Assembly (NCBI GenBank): GCA_017999135.1 | Contig: JAGOBT010000251.1 | Span: 1 to 5,549 of the forward strand | Source: Burkholderiaceae bacterium | Lineage (GTDB): Bacteria; Pseudomonadota; Gammaproteobacteria; Burkholderiales; Burkholderiaceae_C | Length of the DNA: 5,549 nt | Reading direction: 5' to 3' | Shown here: positions 1-5,549 of the stretch, one piece after another | Layout: each line of letters begins with the position of its first letter | How positions within the stretch are numbered: the stretch's first letter is position 1 | Notes under the pieces: generated by a model | The model's database searches: none | The model's input: only the letters and a program-made list of their open reading frames with translations | Told to the model about the DNA's origin: nothing | Program-made: the position numbers and the translations under genes

Positions 1-746
1 CCGGTGGTGTAGAAGGTCTTGTCGGCGCCGTGCACGCCGTGCAGGCCCATCCAGCCGGCGATGGTGTCGATGGCGTTGTGGCGGCCCACGTCTTCCACCG
101 CCACCAACATCTGGCTGCCGGCAAACAGTGCGCAGCCATGCACCGACCCGGCCTTGCGGTGGATGCTGTGGCGCTGGCGCATCTGCTCAAGCAGCGCGTT
201 CAGCGTGCCCTGGCGGATGCGGGCCGTGGCCGCATCGGGCAGGCGGACGCTGCCCAGCTGGTCCATCGCATCGCCGAACACCGTGCCCTGGCCGCAGCCG
301 GTGGTGACGACGCGGTGCGCCGTCTTGCCCGCCAGGTCGGCGATGCCGGCGTGGGTCTTGACGGCAGCGGCGCCGACATCCCAGTCGACGGTGATGGATG
401 CCACCTCGGCCACGCTGGCCACCAGGCGCTGGTTCAGCAGCCAGCCCAGCACCAGCAGCTCGGGGCAGGCGCCCAGCGTCATCAGCGTGACCAGCTCGCG
501 CTTGTCGATGAACACCGTCAGCGGCCGTTCGGCCGGGATGTGCAAGCTGCGGCGCTCGCCGTGTTCGTCCAGCACCGTGATCTCGCGCAGCAGCGCACCC
601 TGCGCGGCGGTGAGGTGCGGTGCACCTGCCACCAGTGCAGGCCGTGCCGGTGCCTCGAAGGCGCGGGGCTCGGTGCCCTCGGCACGCACGACACCAGCAC
701 CCGCCAGGGCTGGGGCGCCGTTGCCTTGGCGGTGCGGCAAGGCCAT
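1..746 (-). CDS. fdhD: Formate dehydrogenase accessory sulfurtransferase FdhD, 3' end missing
   Basis: In E. coli, FdhD transfers sulfur from the cysteine desulfurase IscS to the molybdenum cofactor, which formate dehydrogenase needs for activity; it acts in the cytoplasm. About 248 residues are visible from an ATG at 746, and the frame runs off the left edge. Family segments in order: VFIDKRELVTLMTLGACPEL (near residues 78-97), LGWLLNQRLV (100-109), VVTTGCGQGTVFG (146-158), HRKAGSVHGCALF (196-208), VAVEDVGRHNAIDTIAGW (215-232) and KTFYTTG at the edge. The EDVGRHNA-D segment is the family signature. The E. coli CxxC motif is here C151-G-Q-G154, so the second Cys is absent; other cysteines are C94 and C205. 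The first 50 residues are Ala/Pro-rich and not conserved-looking, so a later start is possible. The Shine-Dalgarno is weak (CGGG), and the gene starts 10 bases after the preceding stop, suggesting translational coupling. Confidence 0.96.
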   Translation of the reverse strand, partial: MALPHRQGNGAPALAGAGVVRAEGTEPRAFEAPARPALVAGAPHLTAAQGALLREITVLDEHGERRSLHIPAERPLTVFIDKRELVTLMTLGACPELLVLGWLLNQRLVASVAEVASITVDWDVGAAAVKTHAGIADLAGKTAHRVVTTGCGQGTVFGDAMDQLGSVRLPDAATARIRQGTLNALLEQMRQRHSIHRKAGSVHGCALFAGSQMLVAVEDVGRHNAIDTIAGWMGLHGVHGADKTFYTT

Positions 747-756
747 CAGGCGCCCG

Positions 757-1104
757 TCACTTCTTGGCAGGTGCAGCCGGAGCGGCAGCCACCGCCGGCG
801 CGGCCGGGGCCGGCGTGGCGCCCGGCGGCGTGTAGACGAACGGCCCGGGGTCGGCGCAGGCTGGGGTCTCGGTGGGGGCCGGCGCGGGCTTGCCTGCCTT
901 CTTGGCGGTGGCCTGGTAGCCGGCCGCCACCTTGTCCATGGCCATGCAGAGCTTGTAGCTCTCGACCTTGCCGCCGTGGGCGGTCTTGGCGGCCGCCTCG
1001 GCCGCCTTGGCCTTGGCTTCGTCGCTGGGGGGTGGCAGCTTGGCCAGTGCCGGGCCGGCCAGCACGGCCAGCAGCAGGGGGGTGATCAGGTGGTGCATCG
1101 TCAT
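757..1104 (-). CDS. Small predicted periplasmic protein with two cysteines and an Ala/Pro-rich tail
   Basis: A 115-residue product that I do not recognise as a named family. Residues 1-21 form a signal peptide (MTMHH, hydrophobic core, predicted cleavage after PALA). The mature protein begins KLPPPSDEAKAKAAEAAAK, a probable alanine-rich helix. Next comes a central segment, residues 46-65, with KVESYKLCMAMDKVAAGYQ containing Cys53, then Pro-rich TETPACADPGPFVYTPP containing Cys83. Residues 94-115 are low-complexity Ala/Pro ending KK. Two cysteines in an exported protein could form one disulfide; there is no CxxC or CxxCH, so neither a thioredoxin nor a c-type cytochrome is indicated. The ATG at 1104 is chosen because AGGAG sits 8 bases upstream; the reading frame is open further, to an ATG at 1146 inside gamma, but that start would spoil the signal peptide and lacks a better ribosome site. 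It lies 19 bases after gamma and 10 before fdhD. An accessory role for the dehydrogenase is inferred from position only. Confidence 0.85.
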   Translation of the reverse strand: MTMHHLITPLLLAVLAGPALAKLPPPSDEAKAKAAEAAAKTAHGGKVESYKLCMAMDKVAAGYQATAKKAGKPAPAPTETPACADPGPFVYTPPGATPAPAAPAVAAAPAAPAKK

Positions 1105-1112
1105 CTGGGTGT

Positions 1113-1117
1113 CTCCT
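1113..1117 (-). promoter_or_regulatory. Ribosome binding site of the small periplasmic protein gene
   Basis: AGGAG reading 1117-1113, 8 bases before the ATG at 1104 and 14 before the alternative ATG at 1098. It overlaps no gene, lying in the 19-base gap after the gamma stop, and it decides the start against the far upstream ATG at 1146. Confidence 0.85.
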
Positions 1118-1123
1118 GCGGCA

Positions 1124-2272
1124 TCAAGCCTGGGGCGCGGTGCCACCCAGCGGCTGCGCCGTGCCGGCCGGGGCCGAGCGCCGTGCCGGGATCTTGCCGG
1201 CCTTCACATCGTCGAGCCACAGCGCGTGGTGCTCACGCGCCCAGCCTTCGTTCACGTAGCCGGTGCGCATGGCCTTGTAGGCGCCGCGGGTGCCGATGGT
1301 GCCCATGTAGATGTGGCCGAGCAGGAAGGTCATCATCAGGATCGACGCCACCGCGTGGATCATGTGGGCCACCTGCATGTCGCCGCGCAGGTAGTCCAGC
1401 CCGGGCAGCAGCTTGTCGAGCACCAGGCCCGAGCCGACGACGAAGACGCCCGGCACGCAGATGCCCCACCAGAACATGCCCTTTTCGGCCGGGTTGAAGC
1501 GGTGCGACGGGATCTCCTGCTGGCCGAGCAGGCCGCCGCCACTCATCATCCACTTGAAATCCCACAGCGTGGCGATGTTGTCCTTGACGAAGGTGACCAG
1601 CACGATCACCAGCGACACCGCGAACAGCGGACCGACGAAGTTGTGCGCCGTCTTCAACGCATAGGTGAGCCAGCCGAACAGGCTGCTGCCGATCACCGGC
1701 AGAAGAAAGAACTTGCCGAACGCCATCACGATGCCCGAGATGGCCAGCGTGACGAAGGCGATGGCGTTGGTCCAGTGGGCGGCCCGTTCCAGCGGGGTGA
1801 AGCGCTCGATGATCAGGCCGGTGTCGGGGTGATCGTGCCCCAGCGCGCCCTTCTTCCAGTAGAACAGGCCCAGCGCCACCACCACGATCAGCAGCAATGA
1901 GCCGCCATACGGCAGCAGCCACTGGTTGCGCACCTGGCGCCAGGCCTCGCCGGCGTTGGTCAGGCGCGAGCCCGGGTACTGCACGAACGGCTGGATCAGC
2001 ACGCCCTGCTCGGCCCCTGGCAGGTTGCTGGTGCCTGGCTGAACGCCGGAATCGCGCACCGCACGCCACATCGGCGCGTTGTTGCCGGGCTGGCTGCGCA
2101 TGCGCTCGGCGTTGCCCTCGTCAGGCTTGGGCGACGCGGGCGCCACGAAGCCCGCGGGCGGCCCCTTGTCGGCGGCGGGCGTGGCGGCCGGTGCGGCGGC
2201 CTGGGCCAGCGCGGTGCCGGTGGCCAGGCACAGGGATGCGGCGGCCAGCAGGTGTCGGATCGATGCAGTCAT
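1124..2272 (-). CDS. fdhC: Formate dehydrogenase cytochrome b gamma subunit with N-terminal periplasmic extension
   Basis: Membrane diheme cytochrome b561 subunit that takes electrons from the iron-sulfur subunit to quinone. The 382-residue product has the four helices of E. coli FdnI: about 168-190, 207-229, 266-286 and 303-326. Heme-ligand histidines align with FdnI His18, 57, 155 and 169: H166 (RAAHW), H210 (KTAHNF), H306 (HMIHAVAS) and H320 (LLGHIYMG); the 14-residue spacing of the last pair equals that of FdnI. Other FdnI-like segments are NPAEKGMFWW and GWAREHHALW near the C-terminus. Unlike FdnI (about 217 residues), it starts with a signal peptide (predicted cleavage after ALA, residue 23), then a roughly 95-residue Ala/Pro-rich then Trp/Arg-containing domain, then an added helix at about 121-139 followed by KK. 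Positive-inside topology puts the extension in the periplasm and keeps the heme helices in the FdnI orientation. The ATG at 2272 has GGAG 5 bases upstream. Extended gamma subunits of this kind are known in other FDH operons. Confidence 0.95.
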   Translation of the reverse strand: MTASIRHLLAAASLCLATGTALAQAAAPAATPAADKGPPAGFVAPASPKPDEGNAERMRSQPGNNAPMWRAVRDSGVQPGTSNLPGAEQGVLIQPFVQYPGSRLTNAGEAWRQVRNQWLLPYGGSLLLIVVVALGLFYWKKGALGHDHPDTGLIIERFTPLERAAHWTNAIAFVTLAISGIVMAFGKFFLLPVIGSSLFGWLTYALKTAHNFVGPLFAVSLVIVLVTFVKDNIATLWDFKWMMSGGGLLGQQEIPSHRFNPAEKGMFWWGICVPGVFVVGSGLVLDKLLPGLDYLRGDMQVAHMIHAVASILMMTFLLGHIYMGTIGTRGAYKAMRTGYVNEGWAREHHALWLDDVKAGKIPARRSAPAGTAQPLGGTAPQA

Positions 2273-2277
2273 GGCGG

Positions 2278-2281
2278 CTCC
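2278..2281 (-). promoter_or_regulatory. Ribosome binding site of the gamma subunit gene
   Basis: GGAG reading 2281-2278, 5 bases before the ATG at 2272, in the 21-base gap after the lipoprotein stop. The start it supports gives a clean signal peptide. Confidence 0.75.
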
Positions 2282-2293
2282 AGCAGGGCGCGG

Positions 2294-2533
2294 TCAGGGC
2301 TGGGCGGCCGCCCGCGTGTATTCGTTCTGGCCGCGCTGCGCACGGGTGCGCAGTTGTTCCTGCCAGGCCGCCTGGTCGCCGGCCTTGAAGCCGGCGTCGG
2401 CATGCTGGCCGGCGGCCGGGCCAGCCCAGGGCTTGTCGTCGAGCTGCCTGGTGGCCGCGGTCTGCTGCTTCTCGGCGCAGGCGCCCAGCAGCGCGGCGGC
2501 GGCCAGCAGGCCCAGCATCGGCACGCGTCTCAT
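2294..2533 (-). CDS. Small predicted lipoprotein between the beta and gamma subunit genes
   Basis: A 79-residue product of unrecognised function. It begins MRR, followed by a hydrophobic run (residues 4-18) and a lipobox ending LLGAC with Cys19 as the predicted lipidated residue. Ala follows the Cys, so by the usual +2 rule outer-membrane retention would be expected. The mature part is about 60 residues, hydrophilic, with no further cysteine. Its most distinctive pieces are residues 31-38 (LDDKPWAG) and a charged, probably helical C-terminal stretch, residues 57-72 (WQEQLRTRAQRGQNEY). The ATG shares bases with the beta stop codon (ATGA, 2533-2530), has no clear Shine-Dalgarno of its own, and the gene ends 21 bases before gamma. 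Position and coupling imply expression in fixed proportion with the enzyme; a role in assembly or anchoring of the complex is inference. The existence of the gene rests on coupling, a coherent lipoprotein signal and filling of an otherwise unusual 260-base gap in a tight operon. Confidence 0.85.
   Translation of the reverse strand: MRRVPMLGLLAAAALLGACAEKQQTAATRQLDDKPWAGPAAGQHADAGFKAGDQAAWQEQLRTRAQRGQNEYTRAAAQP
2530..2533 (-). promoter_or_regulatory. ATGA stop-start overlap coupling the lipoprotein to the beta subunit
   Basis: The beta stop TGA (2532-2530) and the lipoprotein ATG (2533-2531) share two bases, forming ATGA. The bases just upstream (GGCTGCCAAGTC) hold no good Shine-Dalgarno, so translation of the lipoprotein probably depends on ribosomes finishing beta. 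The geometry is seen directly; the coupling is inference. Confidence 0.7.
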
Positions 2534-3162
2534 GACTTGGCAGCCTTGGGTTGTGCGGGCGCGGCGCCGCCGCCCGCCGGCTTGCCGTAGGCCGTGCCCC
2601 AGCCCCAGACCTCGCTGCCCTTGCCGCGGTTGAGCACCCGGGTGCGGAAGATGTCGGCCACCACATCGCCGTCGCCGCCGATCAGCGCCTTGGTGCTGCA
2701 CATCTCGGCACAGGCCGGCAGCTTGCCTTCTGCCAGGCGGTTGCGCCCGTACTTCTCGTACTCGGCCTCGCTGCCATTGGCTTCGGGGCCGCCGGCGCAG
2801 AAGGTGCACTTGTCCATCTTGCCGCGCAGGCCGAAGGTGCCGTTGGTGGGGAACTGCGGCGCGCCGAAGGGGCAGGCATAGCTGCAGTAGCCGCAGCCGA
2901 TGCACACATCCTTGTCATGCAGCACCACGCCTTCGTCGGTGCGGTAGAAGCAATCGACCGGGCACACCGCCATGCAGGGTGCGTCACTGCAGTGCATGCA
3001 GGCCACCGAGATGCTCTTTTCGCCGGGCACGCCGTCGTTGAGGGTGACCACCCGGCGGCGGTTCACGCCCCAGGGCACTTCGTGTTCCGCCTTGCAGGCG
3101 GTGACACAACCGTTGCACTCGATGCAGCGCTCCGAGTCGCAGATGAACTTCATGCGGGCCAT
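2530..3162 (-). CDS. fdhB: Formate dehydrogenase iron-sulfur beta subunit (four [4Fe-4S] clusters)
   Basis: Electron-transfer subunit linking the alpha active site to the cytochrome b subunit. The 210-residue product contains 16 cysteines in the four-cluster pattern of the FdnH/FdoH/DmsB family: C13-x2-C16-x2-C19-x3-C23; C55-x2-C58-x4-C63-x3-C67; C87-x2-C90-x2-C93-x3-C97; and C119-x2-C122 with C151-x3-C155. Two further cysteines (C8, C71) are not part of this pattern. E. coli FdnH is about 294 residues and ends in a transmembrane helix; this protein stops after a Gly/Ala/Pro-rich tail (from about residue 194) with no hydrophobic segment, as in the shorter epsilonproteobacterial FdhB. There is no signal peptide, so export would be as a complex with a Tat-bearing alpha subunit (known for this family; alpha's N-terminus is not visible). 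The ATG at 3162 is chosen because a strong AGGAG lies 9 bases upstream; a second ATG at residue 4 is too far from it. Its TGA overlaps the start of the next gene. Confidence 0.97.
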   Translation of the reverse strand: MARMKFICDSERCIECNGCVTACKAEHEVPWGVNRRRVVTLNDGVPGEKSISVACMHCSDAPCMAVCPVDCFYRTDEGVVLHDKDVCIGCGYCSYACPFGAPQFPTNGTFGLRGKMDKCTFCAGGPEANGSEAEYEKYGRNRLAEGKLPACAEMCSTKALIGGDGDVVADIFRTRVLNRGKGSEVWGWGTAYGKPAGGGAAPAQPKAAKS

Positions 3163-3171
3163 GCTGGGGGT

Positions 3172-3176
3172 CTCCT
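3172..3176 (-). promoter_or_regulatory. Ribosome binding site of the beta subunit gene
   Basis: AGGAG reading 3176-3172, 9 bases before the ATG at 3162, inside the 24-base gap after the alpha stop. It decides the beta start in favour of the first Met over the Met at residue 4. Its surroundings, CAGGAGACCCCCAG, are nearly the same as those of the small gene at 1104. Confidence 0.85.
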
Positions 3177-3186
3177 GGTGCGGCCG

Positions 3187-5549
3187 TCAGGCCGTGGCCT
3201 TCTCGATCTGGCAGACCGTGGTCTTGGTCTCTTGCATCATCGTGACGCTGTCGTAGCCGTAGGTGGTGGCCGTGTTGATGGCCTCACCGCGGATCACCGG
3301 CTTGGCGCCCGCCGGGTAGTAGGGCGCCATGTCCACCCCGCCCCAGCGGCCGCTGAAGTGGAACGGCATCCACACCGTTTCGGCGTCCACCCGCTCGGTG
3401 ACCAGGGCCTTCAGGCGCAGGCCCTTGAACTCGGGCAAGGCGGCCATCGGCGGTGTCTTCACCCACACCCAGTCGCCATGGCGGATGCCGCGGTCATTGG
3501 CCGCCTTGGGGTTGATCTCGACGAACATCTCCTGCTGCAACTCGGCCAGCCAGGGGTTGCTGCGGGTCTCCTCGCCGCCGCCCTCGTACTCGACCAGCCG
3601 GCCGCTGGACATGATCAGCGGGAAGGTCTTGCCGATGTCCTTGTTCTTGTCCTGCACTGTCTTGAACAGCGTGGGCAGGCGCCAGAAGGCCTTCTTGTCG
3701 TCGTGCGTGGGGTACTTGGCCACCAGGTCGGGCCGGGTGCTGTAGAGCGGCTCGCGGTGCTTGGGCACCGGGTCGGGGAAGTTCCAGACCACGGCGCGCG
3801 CCTTGGCGTTGCCGAACGGGTGGCAGCCGTGCACCTGCATGGCCACGCGGATGATCCCGCCCGATGGGTCGGTCTTCCAGTTCTTGCCGTCAGCGGCCTT
3901 CTGCTCGGCTTCGGTCAGATCGGCCCACCAGCCCAGCTTCTTCAGCAGCAGGTGGTCGAACTCGGGGTAGCCGGTGGTGAGATCGGCGCCCAGGCTGTGC
4001 GATCCATCGCCAGCCAGCAGCGATTGGCCGTCACGCTCGACACCGAAGTTGGCGCGGAAGTTGCCCCCGCCGTCCATCACATGCTTGCTGGTGTCGTACA
4101 GGTTCGGCGAGCCGGGGTGCTTGAGCTCGGGCGTGCCGTAGCAGGGCCAGGGCAGGCCGAAGTAGTCGCCGTCGAGTTTGTAGCCGGTCTCCTTGTCGAT
4201 GCCGCCCTTGGCGCGCAGCGTCTTCACGTCGAAGACGTTCATGTTGCGCATGTGCGCCTTCAGCCGCTCGGGGCTCTGCCCCGTGTAGCCGATGGTCCAG
4301 ACGCTCTTGTTGATTTCCCGCAGGATGGATTCGGGCTCGGGCTCCATGCCGCCCTTGCCCTGCACCATCTTGTAGTTCTTGACCAGCTCCTTGTCGAAGC
4401 CCAGCTTCTGCGCCAGCTGGAACATGATCATGTGGTCGGTGCGGCTCTCCCACAACGGGTCGATCACCTTCTCGCGCCACTGGATGCTGCGGTTGCTGGC
4501 CGTGCACGAGCCGCTGGTCTCGAACTGCGTGGTGGTGGGCAGCAGGTAGACGGCGCGGTTGGGGTTCTGGTCCTCAGGCTTGCCCGGCATGGCCGCCATG
4601 GCCGCGGTGGCGCTGGGGAAGGGATCGACCACGACCAGCAGGTCGAGCTTGTCCATCGCCTTCTTCATTTCCAGCCCGCGGGTCTGGCTGTTGGGCGCGT
4701 GGCCCCAGAAGAACAGGCCGCGCAGGTTGCTGTCCTGGTCGATCAGCTCATTCTTCTCGAGCACGCCGTCGACCCAGCGCGAGACCGTCATGCCCGGCTT
4801 GGTCATCATGCCCGGCGCGTACTGCTTCTTGATCCACTCGTAGTCGACACCCCACACCTTGGCGAAGTGCTTCCACGAGCCTTCGGCCAGGCCGTAGTAA
4901 CCGGGCAGGCTGTCGGGGTTGGGGCCGACGTCGGTGGCGCCCTGCACGTTGTCGTGGCCGCGGAAGATGTTGGTGCCGCCGCCGCTCTTGCCCACGTTGC
5001 CCAGCGCCAGCTGCAGCAGGCAGCTGGCCCGCACGATGGCGTTGCCGATGGTGTGCTGCGTCTGGCCCATGCACCAGACGATGGTGCCAGGGCGGTTCTC
5101 GTGCAGGATGGTGGCCACCTTCAGCGTGGTGGCTTCATCGACGCCGCAGGCCTCGAACACCTTGTCGGGTGTCCACTGGGTCAGGCACTCTTCGCGCACC
5201 TTGTCCATGCCGTAGACACGGTCGGCGATGTACCTCTTGTCTTCCCAGCCGTTCTTGAAGATGTGGTGCATCACGCCGAACAGGAACGGGATGTCCGACC
5301 CTGAGCGGATGCGCACGTACTCGTCGGCCTTGGCTGCCGTGCGGGTGAATCGCGGGTCGACCACGATCATCTTGCAGCCGGTTTCCTTGGCATGCAGCAT
5401 GTGCAGCATGCTCACCGGGTGCGCCTCGGCGGCGTTGCTGCCGATGTAGATCGCCGCCTTGGCGTTCTGCATGTCGTTGTAGCTGTTGGTCATCGCGCCA
5501 TACCCCCAGGTATTCGCGACGCCGGCCACCGTGGTGCTGTGGCAGATGC
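3187..5549 (-). CDS. fdhA: Formate dehydrogenase catalytic alpha subunit (molybdopterin oxidoreductase), 5' end missing
   Basis: Oxidises formate to CO2 at a Mo- or W-bis-MGD centre and passes electrons to the beta subunit. About 786 residues are visible, ending at a TGA at 3189-3187; the reading frame is open to the window edge. The first visible residues are ICHSTTVAGVANTWGYGAMT, matching the active-site segment of E. coli FdnG (VUHGPTVASL) and FdhF, so the catalytic metal ligand is Cys (TGC, 5544-5542) followed by the conserved His. The conserved active-site Arg lies in the segment FRGHDNVQGATDVGPNPDSL (Arg codon 4962-4960), 194 residues after the Cys; the FdhF spacing is 193. Cofactor-binding segments VVDPRFTRTAAKADEYVRIRSG and LALGNVGKSGGG are present. 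A C-terminal molybdopterin-dinucleotide-binding domain starts near FPLIMSSGRLVEY and ends with a MPFHFSGRWGG segment. The lost N-terminus (roughly 140-195 residues by comparison with FdhF and FdnG) should carry the first [4Fe-4S] cluster and, if exported, a Tat signal. It is the first visible gene of the operon, with beta 24 bases downstream. Family is certain; the metal (Mo or W) is not determinable here. Confidence 0.97.
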   Translation of the reverse strand, partial: ICHSTTVAGVANTWGYGAMTNSYNDMQNAKAAIYIGSNAAEAHPVSMLHMLHAKETGCKMIVVDPRFTRTAAKADEYVRIRSGSDIPFLFGVMHHIFKNGWEDKRYIADRVYGMDKVREECLTQWTPDKVFEACGVDEATTLKVATILHENRPGTIVWCMGQTQHTIGNAIVRASCLLQLALGNVGKSGGGTNIFRGHDNVQGATDVGPNPDSLPGYYGLAEGSWKHFAKVWGVDYEWIKKQYAPGMMTKPGMTVSRWVDGVLEKNELIDQDSNLRGLFFWGHAPNSQTRGLEMKKAMDKLDLLVVVDPFPSATAAMAAMPGKPEDQNPNRAVYLLPTTTQFETSGSCTASNRSIQWREKVIDPLWESRTDHMIMFQLAQKLGFDKELVKNYKMVQGKGGMEPEPESILREINKSVWTIGYTGQSPERLKAHMRNMNVFDVKTLRAKGGIDKETGYKLDGDYFGLPWPCYGTPELKHPGSPNLYDTSKHVMDGGGNFRANFGVERDGQSLLAGDGSHSLGADLTTGYPEFDHLLLKKLGWWADLTEAEQKAADGKNWKTDPSGGIIRVAMQVHGCHPFGNAKARAVVWNFPDPVPKHREPLYSTRPDLVAKYPTHDDKKAFWRLPTLFKTVQDKNKDIGKTFPLIMSSGRLVEYEGGGEETRSNPWLAELQQEMFVEINPKAANDRGIRHGDWVWVKTPPMAALPEFKGLRLKALVTERVDAETVWMPFHFSGRWGGVDMAPYYPAGAKPVIRGEAINTATTYGYDSVTMMQETKTTVCQIEKATA

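Noticed and set aside
757..1146. The small periplasmic gene read from an ATG at 1146.
   Set aside because: It would overlap gamma and put a charged 14-residue stretch before the signal peptide; the ATG at 1104 has a well-placed AGGAG.
19..1497. Plus-strand open frames of 492 and 351 codons opposite fdhD, the small periplasmic gene and part of gamma (also 968-1900).
   Set aside because: Their products are low-complexity Arg/Ala/Pro/His-rich, show no family motif, and lie opposite genes with clear conserved motifs; these are GC-driven shadows.
1233..2069. Minus-strand 278-codon frame inside the gamma gene.
   Set aside because: It is an alternative frame of gamma with Arg/Ala/Gly-rich content; the gamma frame holds all the heme histidines and membrane helices.
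2294..2905. A 203-residue version of the lipoprotein starting inside beta.
   Set aside because: The added N-terminal part is Arg/Gln/Pro-rich out-of-frame reading of the beta gene. The start at 2533 gives an exact lipoprotein signal and an ATGA overlap.
3187..5529. Alpha subunit read as starting at a GTG at 5529.
   Set aside because: Conserved active-site residues including the catalytic Cys lie upstream of it in the same open frame, so the GTG is an internal Val codon and the gene is cut by the window edge.
1..5549. Terminators, tRNAs, CRISPR arrays, insertion sequences, attachment sites or a promoter.
   Set aside because: Intergenic gaps are only 10-24 bases and hold no hairpin followed by T-run; no repeat array, transposase motif or tRNA-like fold was seen by eye. 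The promoter presumably lies right of the window.

Overview
The window is GC-rich (clearly above 60% G+C by eye). It holds six genes, all on the minus strand, packed end to end with gaps of 10-24 bases or a 4-base overlap. Read in the direction of transcription (right to left), it is a respiratory formate dehydrogenase operon: catalytic alpha subunit (5' end cut by the right window edge), iron-sulfur beta subunit, a small predicted lipoprotein, cytochrome b gamma subunit, a small predicted periplasmic protein with two cysteines, and the sulfurtransferase/chaperone FdhD (3' end cut by the left window edge). High GC, gene order and protein style suggest a betaproteobacterium, probably of the Burkholderiales. 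That placement is inference, because the window has no rRNA or other phylogenetic marker.

Region by region: 5549-3187 is the molybdenum/tungsten-bis-MGD subunit, with the catalytic residue visible right at the window edge as an ordinary cysteine (TGC), not selenocysteine. 3162-2530 is a four-cluster ferredoxin-like subunit without the C-terminal membrane helix of E. coli FdnH/FdoH. 2533-2294 is a 79-residue lipoprotein whose start overlaps the beta stop (ATGA). 2272-1124 is a b561-type diheme membrane subunit with four recognisable heme-ligand histidines; it also has a cleavable signal peptide, a periplasmic N-terminal domain and an additional transmembrane helix. 1104-757 is a 115-residue exported protein with an Ala/Pro tail. 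746-1 is FdhD.

Working model: formate is oxidised at the alpha active site, probably on the periplasmic side. Electrons pass through the four [4Fe-4S] clusters of beta to the two hemes of gamma and then to quinone. FdhD supplies sulfur to the molybdenum cofactor of alpha in the cytoplasm before export. The two small exported proteins are not recognised; their position suggests accessory roles in assembly or stability. The alpha and gamma style (compact alpha active-site region, beta without anchor, gamma with N-terminal extension) resembles the FdhABC type known from epsilonproteobacteria more than E. coli Fdh-N.

No RNA genes, mobile elements, CRISPR arrays, terminators or stretches over 300 bases without a gene are seen. 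The operon promoter must lie beyond the right edge. The core is a known system; the parts worth a second look are the two small exported proteins, the rearranged membrane anchor, and an FdhD whose CxxC motif has lost its second cysteine.
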